64,000 bases of DNA from Zygnema circumcarinatum. Lineage: Eukaryota; Streptophyta; Zygnematophyceae; Zygnematales; Zygnemataceae. The notes below the pieces were generated by a model. The model searched no databases and had not been told where the DNA came from. It worked only from the letters and a program-made list of their open reading frames with translations. The DNA lies in NCBI GenBank assembly GCA_037447605.1, contig CM074811.1, positions 665,937-729,936 on the forward strand, in the 5' to 3' direction. The translations under genes and the position numbers were made by a program. This document shows positions 35,921 to 46,994 of this stretch, one piece after another (within the stretch, counting starts at the first letter, position 1; each line of letters begins with the position of its first letter).

Positions 35921-36359
35921 TTCAGATCTTATCTACGATTCGTCGATTCCCGCATCCATACGGTTCTCTGATACAGCCAAAAATGTCAATGTCGTATCGG
36001 GGTTGTATTGATATCGTATCGTAACCAATGTATCGATCTGAGAAGCTTTGGAAACCGATCCCCTCATCGGGTCTGGTCGAATTTTTCATTGAGGACCTCT
36101 CAACTTCGTGTGCAGCTTCAAAACTTGCAAGCGTGCACTTGCAGGTTTGAATGCGGTTTGAAATTTGAGCAGAGCAAGTTACACTGGAATCTGGCTGCCA
36201 TGCCATGCATCACAACTTCGGCAGTGACATGACGCATTGGAGCCGGCCATCCGCACCACAAGCAGCCCCATGCAAACGGGCCGCCCGGAAAGTCTATCTA
36301 CGGTACACTAGCACGAAATCAAACAGGTTTAAAGAAGACGAGAATTTAAGAGATGAGTT

Positions 36360-36920
36360 GAATCTCTGAATGGAGAACATCTATCTCGAAAATGGATTGG
36401 AGGGTGCTGGCTGGTCCTTTGATTTTTCTCTGGGCGGCTGGTCTTCAGGTCGGAGAGTTATCACTCTTTCTGCCGGTGTTGTGTGCATGGCGACTTCTAT
36501 ATAGTTCGAAGACACTTCACATCTGCTCAGTAATGTTCCGGCTAGTTGCGTTTTTTCAATGGCATTTTGTTCTGTTTTATCGATGTTAACGAACTGGGTC
36601 TCTCTTCAGAGAGTCGCAGGCACATGTGTTGTGGATGCAGAGACAAGTCGCCTACAAGAAAAAGTTTGAAGGCCAGCAACGGCCAGTGTCTGAACAGCCA
36701 GCAGGGTTCGAACGCCAAGACTGACCTTCTCTAGTTGTGCGAGGAAACGTCTCTAAACGCTGCCTGCTCGGCGAGATCATTCATTGTATGTGATGTGTAT
36801 AGTGTGTGCCTTTTTTTTAGGTTGTGACTGCAAGTACATAGTGAATCCTCGTCTAACCGTCTGCTTTTTCAGTGTTCACAGCCTGATGTTAGCTTTAGTA
36901 AGAGCTGAGAAATAAAAAGT
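36360..36920 (+). other. Possible small transcribed gene, unidentified
   Basis: Open frames start at 36371 (MENIYLENGLEG...) and 36392 (MDWRVLAGPLIFLWAAG, one hydrophobic stretch). The second meets a possible donor at CAG|GTCGGA, and a TCTCTTCAG acceptor-like site occurs near 36610. An AATAAA hexamer lies at ~36912. I do not recognise any product and the exon structure is a guess. Confidence 0.2.
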
Positions 36921-37133
36921 TTCATTCGATCATTCTACTACTTTCGAAGAGCTCTGGCTGCCATCACAACATTGCTTCCTCTGCAGTAATAGAACCTCCT
37001 TTTAAAGGCAAGAAACTCTCATCCTTTTGGAACCCTCGGAGTTTTAAACATGAGAAGATAATTCACTGCCTACAGCGCTAACCTCGGCTGGGACTCGATT
37101 GCTACATCCGAGAAAGGAGCGAGTGTAGAAACC

Positions 37134-38136
37134 CTAATCGACGAGAAGACGCTCGTCAATGTCAAGTTGGATGAATTCGCGAGTCTCCTCCTTCTTGGGA
37201 GGCCTCGGAGGAAGGGGAGTCGGAGGAAGTCCGAGTCTCGCCCTTCCCTTGGAAGACTTGGGTCGGCACTGCTCCACAGCAAATTGCACAAAAGGAAGGA
37301 TGATAAGAAATTCATCACAGACAAATCTACCACTGTGTAGAGAGAGAGAGAGAGAGAGTGTGTGATCGAGCAGAGAGAGAGAAGGAGAGTGGGCGCGAGC
37401 GCGAGAGATAACGAGAGAGGGAGAGATCACGGGTACGAATAGAAGAAAGCCAGAGAAAAGAGGGACTAGAGCGTGGTTAGCGCTGGGCAGGGAAGGACCA
37501 ATCCCTCTCTCCATCCCTCCCTCCCTTCCTCCCTCCCTCCCTCCCTCCTTCCCTCCCTCTCGTCCTCCCTCTCTCCCACTTCTCCCCAGGTCCGAGCAGG
37601 AGCAGCAAGCCTCACATTGCCGTGCGAGCCAAGGAACCTCTTCCCCTTAGCGGTGCGCTTGTCCCCTCGGCCGCACCGCACTGCCCCCACCGCCAAACCA
37701 CAGAGCGTCAGCAATCTCCGCTACTTTCAACGACATACAAAGCTTCTCTCCTCGACTTCTTTCATGCCCAATTGAACATCTATGGGGGATGCATGAGGCC
37801 TTCACTGCTGCTTCTCCACCGCTTCCTTCACCCTCTTGCAACCGTAAACAGCAATCTGGAACCCAGACTGTCACGTCATGGCTGCACTCAGGCTCAAAAA
37901 TGGATCGAATATGTCTGCAAGTGATTATGGTTCAAGAAGTCTGAGTTAAATGATCAAGAATTTTGAGTTTCACCTGATGGGTAGCAGGACGAGGAAGAAG
38001 GGAAGGCCAATGCTGAAGGAGAGGAGCAGGTGCGCGAGAGGAGGCCGCCTTCGGAGGAGGCGACGAGAGAGGCCTGAGAAGGAACAGAGGGAGAGAGAGA
38101 AAGGAAGGTGGACGTCATGGCGGCGGGGGAAGCCAT
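37134..38136 (-). CDS. PSRP4: Plastid 30S ribosomal protein bTHXc (PSRP4), precursor
   Basis: A small basic protein of the plastid 30S subunit (THX family). Three exons: 38136-37974, 37680-37616, 37268-37134. They sum to 363 nt (120 aa; Arabidopsis homologue ~118). Exon 1 is a Ser/Ala-rich transit peptide (MASPAAMTSTFLSLSPSVPS). Exon 2 encodes the diagnostic CGRGDKRTAKGKRFLGSHGN. Exon 3 continues CRPKSSKGRARLGLPPTPLP, a Pro-rich stretch, and the acidic end FIQLDIDERLLVD, as in land-plant PSRP4. The acceptor of exon 2 (GGGGGCAG) and the donor AAT|GTGAGG keep frame. Intron 2 carries GA and CCCT tracts. Confidence 0.93.
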
Positions 38137-39100
38137 GGCCAGTTTTAGGGTTGGCCGCCTTTTAGGGTTTGGAAGGTCCAATCGACAATGGGCTCAGAGA
38201 GGGAAGAGAGAGGGAGGGAGGACCAATTTAGAAATTTGTCTCAGAATTTTTTACTGTGATCCGGGATTTGGAGGAACATTTTTTTTCTGGCAGAAAGTTT
38301 GGAATCGAGACCAAGAAATAGTCTATTTTAATCTGGCAGTTTCGGTGGCCAGCGGTGGAATAAAAAAAACATTACCGGATAGGGCAGACTGAAAAACGTT
38401 CTAAACGCTACCTATTGGCTACTCTTTCCACGAGGGCAGATCGAAAATTTCAGAAAATTGTCGACTGCCATTCTGAAAATTCAAGATTATTTCTTGACTG
38501 TTAAATTATTTTCCGGGCAGGGTAAAAGTTTTCCCTCATATCCAGTTTGCTGGATAAACCATTGTCCACGTGGCGCCCCAAACGCCGGCTACGTGGCTTC
38601 TCGAGGGACAAATGTTCCTTGCTGCCCGTTTAGCGCTGTTGTTCTACTTCTCCGTTCGTGTTCACGCTTTTACATGCAGAGCCTAGGATTTGGCACCAAC
38701 ACATGTGGACTTTAGTTTGGGTGTTGGTCTCTTACAACCGCGAAATTGCGACTGAGACAGGTACATGGAGATGCACGACGAGCTCCCCTCTGTCCATGTC
38801 GCTCTGGCCGTACCAGGGGCGTGTGCGAAGCGCTTACTATACTGTACAGTAGGACCCCGTCATATTTTCCACCTTCGGGCGAAAATATTGTATTTGGCAA
38901 ATATAAGGTCCGTGTTACCAATAGGCGAGCGGAATTATGTTAGAGTTCATGTATGTCCGTACGTATCGTATCGTAGCGTAGCGCATCGTTTTCTGGCATA
39001 TCGCATCGCATCGTACCGTATCGTATCGTGGTAAACCGTATACAGTACATGAAGCACGCCTTAGCGTTTACTGAGGCAGCAAACCAAAAAGCTTCGAGCC

Positions 39101-39300
39101 CGTAACGGCTACTACAGCTCGTACGGCTAGTACGGATAGTACCGTATCGGGTCGTATCGTATCGTATCGAATCCAAAAAGAAGTGGAGAAGAGCGAGCGC
39201 CTCTTACGGCGGCACTTGCGGGGAGAACAGGTGAGTTTTGCGTAAGCCCGTGACGGCTAGTACAGCTAGTACGGGTAGTACCGTTACTGTACTGTACTGT
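39101..39300. repeat. ~50-bp direct repeat of CGTnACGGCTAnTACAGCTnGTACGG type
   Basis: 39101-39150 and 39249-39300 share CGTRACGGCTA, TACAGCT, GTACGG and TAGTACCGT in order. The surrounding 400 bp is saturated with CGTATCGTA and TACTGTACTGT words. Confidence 0.75.
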
Positions 39301-39478
39301 ATCGGCCGTGTCGTACGGAAGTCGTAGACCAACGGCGCTCCGTGCTTGTGCGCGTTAAACACGCCGTTATCTCACAAGTGTAACAGGATCCGTTAGAGCC
39401 TACAATTCTGTGGCATGTTTGCCAGTTGCATAGCTTCCAGGGCTTGTCAAGGGTCACAAAGCTTGCAAGTGCGGCGCA

Positions 39479-39505
39479 AGCATGCATGCATGCATGCATG
39501 CATGG
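39479..39505. repeat. (GCAT)n tetranucleotide run
   Basis: About six uninterrupted GCAT units. GCATGC palindromes make it self-complementary. Confidence 0.9.
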
Positions 39506-40618
39506 TCATGCATGGATGAAGGCCGTCGTTTGTTCGATTAGGTGTTGTTTGATGTCGTGTGGCGGAGCAAGCGGCGCTCATCGCCCCATATGGGTGGGCG
39601 CTCGTGGTTCTTGTAGCGTGCACGTTTCCTCAATGGCAGCCTCCAGTGAAGGCCATTCACAAGGCGCATGTGAACACAGCACAGCCTTTGGAAAGCACGT
39701 GCTGAAAGAACCCGAAAGCTGCCTCACGAGTGAGTGTGTTTTGCGAGTTCTTGCATTGCCAGTTCACGCCTGGTCCGAGCGGGGGGGATTCGTCGCATCG
39801 CCGCTACCTTCAAATGGTCCGTCACGTACGTCTCGGGAGCCCCTTTTCCCCACCACCAGGCCGCACCCATAAATGAGTAAGATGTCGATGTTGTTGATTG
39901 TTCTACCTTGAAACTTCAGCAAGGGAGCCGGCGAGTCTCGCTTCCGTACGTGCTCCTCACGGCCCAGTCTCAGTGCGCGCTAGGACGAGTCACGGATCCG
40001 GGATTTGATCTGGCACGTGCGAAGGCGAGAAGGGGCGAGCGACGGATCGAGCGGCCATGGCGGTCCCCTCCCTTCCCTTCCCCTCCCCTCCCCCCCCGTC
40101 CCCTGGCGCCGGGCGGGCGGTCCTCTAGGTCGGTGGCGCCTGCCTGCCTGCCTGCCCGCGTGTCGGTGCCGCAGCGCCCGCCCATCGCTGGTCGGTGGCC
40201 GGACAGGTCTGAAAGGCGCGCCTGCGAGGGAGGATTGGCTGCGATCTCGCGACGGCGGTGCCATCCAATGGACAACGCGGGGAACCGCTGTGACATGGAA
40301 TGATATGTTAGTGTTTGCTCCGCCCACAATGTCATCATGTGTACAATGTGCTCAAATTATGTAGTAGGGTGGCATCATACTCACGTGCTGTTGTTAGACA
40401 AGGACAAGTTGTACAATGTACTCATGTCTAACTGCCCTAGAGAGGCCTGCCCGTCCGGGACAAGGACTGGCAGGCGGGATGCGCTGTTCCTTGCGCCGTT
40501 GTCACACGCTTTCCCGTTACCTATCACGACGCTCAGTAAACCGGAGCCTACATTTAAGCCAGTCAGGAGGCGCCATCTGTCCTGACAACTGGACCCGTCG
40601 ACGACGCCATTTATTGTT

Positions 40619-41566
40619 GGGTAGTGATATTTCCACCCCTTTTTTGGATCCAAACACCCCTTCCCGGCCGGGCAGATTTCAAAAAGGATTAAAAACGGAA
40701 AATGCTTTTTTTCACCTTTTTGGAATCGATACCCACCCTCCATCGGCAGATTTTATTTTTGCGAAACAAGGAAATAACGGGTCAACCCATTTTGAATATC
40801 CCGCCTACCTGAATTTTTTTTCACGCGTGCGGTCAATCGCAGCCGTCGATTCATTCGCAGATCGCAACACGGCAGATCACTATTTGATCTGCAGCCGGGC
40901 TCGGTCACAGCGAATGGCACGTGCCCACGTATCCCGCCAAACTCGTCCCAAATGTTTGTCCGTACACATTTCGTACGGTCGCAACTTTGAGGAACCCAAT
41001 ATTTCGTACATTGAGAGCTTGGACCCAATCAACGTTTTCCACGTCAAAAAAGTAACACATGGCAGATGTTGATTGGCTGAAAGCTGGCAATGCACGAGAT
41101 CTCGGGCCGAGGGACGCGCGCACTCGCACGTGCGATCCCCGGCTTTGGCGGGACTCGTGGGCGCATTCCATTCGCTAAGATCGAGCCCGGCTGCAGATCG
41201 AACGGTGATTTGCAGTGGTGTGATCTGCGAGGGAATCGACAGCTGCGATTGACACACACGTGTGAAGGACGGACACCCGCGAACGATCTCGTGGCGGACG
41301 GATCTTCCGCTCCGAGCGGATTCGAGCAGGCAGAAATTTCTTTCCCTCAAAAAAACAAATCAGGGAGGCGGGATACAGTATTCAAAATGCGGTGACGGGG
41401 TATCATTTTCCTTGGTTAGCAAAAATAAAATCAGCCGACGGATGAAGGTGGGTATCGATTCCAAAAAGGTGTGAAAAAAGCATTTTCCGTTTTTAATCCC
41501 TTTTGAAATCTGCCCGGCCGGGAAGGGGTGTTTGGATCCAAAAAAGGGGTGGAAATATCACTACCC
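40619..41566 (+). mobile_element. Foldback DNA element family FB-A, copy 1 (948 bp)
   Basis: It starts GGGTAGTGATATTTCCACCC and ends with the exact inverse. The terminal ~170 bp on each side are near-perfect inverted repeats (GGATCC, CCCGGCCGGGC and ATCGATACCCACC landmarks). Weaker inverted pairing runs inward to ~40950 and ~41140, so most of the element folds on itself. The right arm has ~90 bp with no counterpart on the left. It is flanked by an 8-bp duplication TTATTGTT (40611-40618 and 41567-41574). No transposase is encoded, so it is non-autonomous. The 8-bp duplication fits hAT-, Merlin- or Mutator-like transposition. The long arms favour the last, but the superfamily is unresolved. Confidence 0.9.
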
Positions 41567-41876
41567 TTATTGTTTGTCTTTTAATGTCGAATATTTGGCA
41601 CTAACTGTGCCCTCCCCGCGTTTGGCGGCAGACGCCTGGCCGGGAAACGGTGTCGTTTTGCGTCAGACTTTTGGCATATACCGTACGGCCACGTCATGCC
41701 GCCCAAGCTGGCAGTTGTCGGACAAGTGGCAGCCTCTACTGGACCTTGTCAGACTTCGATGTCGTCAATGCTACTGGAGAATAATTATACTTCAAATCAG
41801 ATATCCGAATGAGTACCCTCAAACAAGTCTATCTAGAGTAAACACAACATTTATTTTTAGTCTGAACATAAAAATT

Positions 41877-42815
41877 GGGTAGTGATATTTCCACCCCTTT
41901 TTTGGATCCAAACACCCCTTCCCGGCCGGGCAGATTTCAAAAAGGATTAAAAACGGAAAATGCTTTTTTCACACCTTTTTGGAATCGATACCCACCCTCC
42001 ATCGGCAGATTGTATTTTTGCGAAACAAGGAAAATTATAACCCTTCACTCCATTTGAACATCCCGCCTACCTGAATTTTTTTTCACGCGTGCGGTCAATC
42101 GCAGCCGTCGATTCCCTCGCAGATCGCAACGAGGCAGATCACTATTTCATCTGCAGCCGGGCTCGGTCACAGCGAATGGCACGGGCCCACATATCCCGCC
42201 AAAGTCGTCTCAAAAATTTGTCCGTACAAATATCGTACGGTCGTACCAAAAATTTTGTACATTGAGAGTTTGGACCAATCAAAATTTTCCACGTCAAAAA
42301 TTTAACACGTGGCAAATGTTGATTGGCTGGGAGCTGACAATAGAACAAGATCTCGGGCCGAGGTACGCGCGCACTCGCAAGTGCGATCCGGCTTTGACGG
42401 GACTCGTGGGCGCTTTCCATTCGCTGAGATCAAGGCCGGCTGCAGATCGAACGGTGATCTGCAGTGGTGCGATCTGCGAGGGAATCGACAGCTGCGATTG
42501 ACACACACGTGTGAAAGACGGACACCCGCGAACGATCTCGTGGCGGACGGATCTTCCGCTCCGAGCGGATTCGGGCAGGCAGATATTTCTTTCCCTCAAA
42601 AAAAAAATTCAGGTAGGCGGGATACAGTATTCAAAATGCGGTGACGGGGTATCATTTTCCTTGGTTAGCAAAAATAAATTCAGCCGACGGAAGAAGGTGG
42701 GTATCGATTCCAAAAAGGTGTGAAAAAAGCATTTTCCTTTTTTAATCCCTTTTGAAATCTGCCCGGCCGGGAAAGGGTGTTTGGATCCAAAAAAGGGGTG
42801 GAAATATCACTACCC
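41877..42815 (+). mobile_element. Foldback DNA element family FB-A, copy 2 (939 bp)
   Basis: It has the same termini, orientation and internal order as copy 1, 310 bp downstream. It is flanked by a perfect 8-bp duplication TAAAAATT (41869-41876 and 42816-42823). Small indels distinguish it from copy 1. The different duplication shows an independent insertion, not a local tandem copy. Confidence 0.92.
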
Positions 42816-42823
42816 TAAAAATT

Positions 42824-43538
42824 TGGCACAATTTTTTTGCAAATTTGACATTTCTTATTGGCTAAACATATTTTCAGTGGTTGAACCGACTAGCACAGGT
42901 CTACAATAGAGTTGATCCGTTTGTCGTTTTCAGGATATGAGTTGATCCGATCCGATTGGATCCGTCCGAGTCGGCGCTTCCACAGATGATCCCTCCGCCG
43001 CTGTCCCATTCGCAAATTGGCGGCGGCCAGCAGCCAATCAGCGTTGAACCGTAATCTCGGGGAGGCAGGAGAGACTGCAACGTGTCCGCACGTGTCCTCC
43101 AATCCACGCTGGCCGCAGGAGGCCACTCCCGACAAATTGAGACCAGCGCGGGAGGCAACTGGACAAGTCTCTAATTTGTCGGCTCTGGCGAATTTGTCGT
43201 ATTGGCGATTATTCCGTTATTGCCGATCCGTAAGAAGCGGCAAAATCGAATATTTTCACATGGAACTGTCGTGTTGCCGCCTATAATTTTCGACATAGAT
43301 CCTCAAATTTTAGCTGTACGTGTAGCGCTCTGATTGGTTCAAGCTACGGGAAACACCCACGCAAGTGTGCATGGATATGGTGGCCAGTTTCTTGCTGCGA
43401 CGCCGGTGGGCGTAGGGAGGAGGCGGATGGAGGCAGCGGCGAGCTGAAGGAGAGATCACCCTCCGGCGGTGAGTGGCGAGAAAGGAAGGGATCGGGCGGG
43501 GGGAGAGCTGGAGGTTTGTGGCGGCCCAAGGTCATTCT

Positions 43539-43603
<65 letters not shown>

Positions 43604-43713
43604 CCTCTTTCGCTGGCTGTGGGAGGAATTCTGTATGCTGTGCTGCAGGCAGGGAGAAGGGAAGGGAATGAGAATAGATATTAAGGGTGGGGTGGGGGGG
43701 GAGGGGGGGGAAT
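42824..43713. other. Intergenic / gene A upstream region
   Basis: No gene recognised. A long (CT)n tract lies at 43542-43600. A GTGAGTGG donor-like site near 43470 might end a 5' exon of gene A, but I cannot support a transcript. Confidence 0.5.
43542..43600. repeat. (CT)n microsatellite
   Basis: About 29 uninterrupted CT dinucleotides, followed by CCCTCCC. Confidence 0.97.
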
Positions 43714-45347
43714 GGGGGGGGAGGTCAGAATGCAAGGGGCGGGGATGGGATGTGAGGGTAGACTGTCGTGAGTGGTGTTAGAGCGAGGGACGGGAGGGAG
43801 CGAATACAGGAGATGAACAAAGCCCTGTGGCAATAGGAGGAGGGACATGTTTTGGGAGAATGTGGGTAAAGAGAGCTTACGGAATGTATGGTGAGGAAGA
43901 GAGGAAGAAGGTACGGAGAGTAAACGAGTACTGTGAGAGTGAGAGAGGGGAGGGAAAAAAAACTAGAGGAGAGAAAAGACAGACGAAGGGAAAGGGCTAA
44001 ACGAACAGAGGGTGATCGAAAAACAGAGAGAGCAGAAAGCGAGGACAGGAGACAGTCGGTAAGGAAGAGGGGAAAGATTAGTTGGGCAAGGGAGTTGTGG
44101 GAAGGAAGCTGACAATGGCGGGAGGGGGGGAGGTTGACACTAGTGGGGAGAAAAGGCGGAGAGCAAGGGTAGTAAACGGATACGGTTGGTGGATTAGGAC
44201 GGAGGGTGGGACGTTGAGGACAAGATAAGAGGGAGGGAAGGACGGGGGAGAGAGAGCAGGAAGAGTGGGAAAGGGAGGGAGCAGAAGGCCAGGAAGAGAG
44301 GTGGCCGGTGGGTAATGGACTAAGGACGGGGCTGCGCAGATCTTGAAGGAGGGAGTAGCGAGGCAATGGTGGGAGGGGGGAGGGCAAAGGGAAGGAGGGA
44401 GTAGTGAGTGAGTGTAAGGGGATAGGAAACTGGGGGAGTGGGGGGGCGGAGTGAAAGAAAGAGGGAAAAGCGGGCATGGCTGAGGGAAGAGGGGAGAGGA
44501 ATGGGGAGAGGAATTGGCGGGAGAGGGGAGAGGGAACAGGGGAGACGGGAAGCGAAGGGAAATGAAAGATAGCGAAGGGTGTGCTGAAGTACATGTTTGC
44601 AGGTCAGGTGCATTGGCTATGGATGTGCCACGTGGCAGGGCTGCTGTTCAAAGGGAAATAAGTTTTTTAGGTGGTGAGGGGTTCCTCTGTATCATGGCTG
44701 CCATTTTTTAGCGAAGGATCTAGAGAAATGGGAAAGAGGGAAAGAAGGGGGGAGATACCGACGCAAAGTTTGGCTCGAATTGCGGTCTACACGGTCTTAA
44801 GTTTTTTGCAATAACAAGTGAAGAGAGATGCTAAAGCTTTTGCTAACATGGTGAATAGTCAACTTTATGCCTACAGGGTGGTGAGAGCAGCGGACGCTGA
44901 AGCGTAGAACTTGCGTGCACAAGACGACAACATACACACAAGTGCTGCAGAAGGAGGAGAGGTAACGGAAAGGACTAGTGAAGGAGACAGCGAGAGCGAG
45001 AGAGAGAGAGTGAGAGAGAGAGAGAGAGACATGAGAGCGGAGTTGGAAGCGCAGTCGGTTTCTGTGCAAACCTTCAATGGTGGGCATGTCTCCTCAATGG
45101 GAAAAGGTATTCCCGGCCGAGGAGGGCAGTGTGAGGAGTTCTTAAAAGGGAATCCACGGCGGATGAGGAGGTGGCGGGGAGGGTGCGGAGAGGAAGGGCC
45201 GCAGAGGGGCGGGCGGGAGAGAGATGGGGCCGACCTGCAGTTGGAGAGGCGAATTAAGCAGCAGGAGGCGGCGCTGCAGGCGGCGCATGGGGACATGGAG
45301 AGGCTGCTCGGAGAGGCTAGGAAGAGAGGGTGGGGGGGGGGAATTCT
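43714..45347. repeat. Left copy of a 1634-bp exact repeat (probable assembly duplicate)
   Basis: Every position I compared matches 45361-46994 at a constant offset of 1647 bp. The copy stops at GAATTCT directly before the N gap, while the right copy continues through the same GAATTCT into unique sequence. It carries a truncated copy of gene A (45031-45347). Confidence 0.95.
45031..45347 (+). pseudogene. Truncated copy of gene A ending at the N gap
   Basis: The frame starting MRAELEAQSVSVQTF is identical to the start of gene A and is cut at the gap after RGWGGG. It is almost certainly the same locus assembled twice, not a true pseudogene. Confidence 0.8.
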
Positions 45348-45357
45348 NNNNNNNNNN
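45348..45357. other. Assembly gap (10 N) between duplicated contig ends
   Basis: The gap is flanked on the right by a poly-G run; a poly-G run and GAATTCT lie on the left. The sequence to the right repeats what lies 1647 bp to the left. Confidence 0.98.
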
Positions 45358-45360
45358 GGG

Positions 45361-46994
45361 GGGGGGGGAGGTCAGAATGCAAGGGGCGGGGATGGGATGT
45401 GAGGGTAGACTGTCGTGAGTGGTGTTAGAGCGAGGGACGGGAGGGAGCGAATACAGGAGATGAACAAAGCCCTGTGGCAATAGGAGGAGGGACATGTTTT
45501 GGGAGAATGTGGGTAAAGAGAGCTTACGGAATGTATGGTGAGGAAGAGAGGAAGAAGGTACGGAGAGTAAACGAGTACTGTGAGAGTGAGAGAGGGGAGG
45601 GAAAAAAAACTAGAGGAGAGAAAAGACAGACGAAGGGAAAGGGCTAAACGAACAGAGGGTGATCGAAAAACAGAGAGAGCAGAAAGCGAGGACAGGAGAC
45701 AGTCGGTAAGGAAGAGGGGAAAGATTAGTTGGGCAAGGGAGTTGTGGGAAGGAAGCTGACAATGGCGGGAGGGGGGGAGGTTGACACTAGTGGGGAGAAA
45801 AGGCGGAGAGCAAGGGTAGTAAACGGATACGGTTGGTGGATTAGGACGGAGGGTGGGACGTTGAGGACAAGATAAGAGGGAGGGAAGGACGGGGGAGAGA
45901 GAGCAGGAAGAGTGGGAAAGGGAGGGAGCAGAAGGCCAGGAAGAGAGGTGGCCGGTGGGTAATGGACTAAGGACGGGGCTGCGCAGATCTTGAAGGAGGG
46001 AGTAGCGAGGCAATGGTGGGAGGGGGGAGGGCAAAGGGAAGGAGGGAGTAGTGAGTGAGTGTAAGGGGATAGGAAACTGGGGGAGTGGGGGGGCGGAGTG
46101 AAAGAAAGAGGGAAAAGCGGGCATGGCTGAGGGAAGAGGGGAGAGGAATGGGGAGAGGAATTGGCGGGAGAGGGGAGAGGGAACAGGGGAGACGGGAAGC
46201 GAAGGGAAATGAAAGATAGCGAAGGGTGTGCTGAAGTACATGTTTGCAGGTCAGGTGCATTGGCTATGGATGTGCCACGTGGCAGGGCTGCTGTTCAAAG
46301 GGAAATAAGTTTTTTAGGTGGTGAGGGGTTCCTCTGTATCATGGCTGCCATTTTTTAGCGAAGGATCTAGAGAAATGGGAAAGAGGGAAAGAAGGGGGGA
46401 GATACCGACGCAAAGTTTGGCTCGAATTGCGGTCTACACGGTCTTAAGTTTTTTGCAATAACAAGTGAAGAGAGATGCTAAAGCTTTTGCTAACATGGTG
46501 AATAGTCAACTTTATGCCTACAGGGTGGTGAGAGCAGCGGACGCTGAAGCGTAGAACTTGCGTGCACAAGACGACAACATACACACAAGTGCTGCAGAAG
46601 GAGGAGAGGTAACGGAAAGGACTAGTGAAGGAGACAGCGAGAGCGAGAGAGAGAGAGTGAGAGAGAGAGAGAGAGACATGAGAGCGGAGTTGGAAGCGCA
46701 GTCGGTTTCTGTGCAAACCTTCAATGGTGGGCATGTCTCCTCAATGGGAAAAGGTATTCCCGGCCGAGGAGGGCAGTGTGAGGAGTTCTTAAAAGGGAAT
46801 CCACGGCGGATGAGGAGGTGGCGGGGAGGGTGCGGAGAGGAAGGGCCGCAGAGGGGCGGGCGGGAGAGAGATGGGGCCGACCTGCAGTTGGAGAGGCGAA
46901 TTAAGCAGCAGGAGGCGGCGCTGCAGGCGGCGCATGGGGACATGGAGAGGCTGCTCGGAGAGGCTAGGAAGAGAGGGTGGGGGGGGGGAATTCT
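45361..46994. repeat. Right copy of the 1634-bp exact repeat
   Basis: Identical to 43714-45347. This copy is continuous with the rest of gene A and should be treated as the valid one. It includes GCCACGTGGC (46274-46283) and a GA microsatellite just before the gene A start. Confidence 0.95.

Larger units (their letters stand above)
34933..37133. other. Intergenic region between psaK and bTHXc
   Basis: It holds the psaK 3' UTR, an array of ATCCAACGG motifs (35631-35920), and a possible small transcribed unit near 36360-36920. Nothing else is recognised. Confidence 0.55.
38137..40610. other. Intergenic region, no gene recognised
   Basis: It contains GTACGG/TATCGTATCG-rich sequence (38940-39320) with an internal direct repeat, an ATGC tetranucleotide run (39479-39505) and a GC-rich stretch (40040-40270). 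Open frames here are short and unlike known proteins. Confidence 0.6.

Noticed and set aside
35500-35965. ATCCAACGG array as a CRISPR-like repeat-spacer array
   Set aside because: The repeat is only 9 bp, spacers vary from 9 to 41 bp, and the genome is eukaryotic.
36690-36720. GGGTTCGAACG resembling a tRNA T-loop (also GGGGTTCAAACC at 61284)
   Set aside because: No matching acceptor stem, D-arm or anticodon arm at the right spacing around either site.
43725-44594. 289-codon minus-strand open frame rich in Ser, Leu and Pro, repeated identically at 45372-46241
   Set aside because: It is the reverse of a GA/GGGAGG-rich purine tract. Composition alone keeps it open, and its exact second copy comes from the duplicated contig end.
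43714-46994. Reading the exact 1634-bp repeat as a recent tandem gene duplication
   Set aside because: The left copy terminates precisely at an N gap at the point where the right copy continues. An unmerged overlap explains it more simply.
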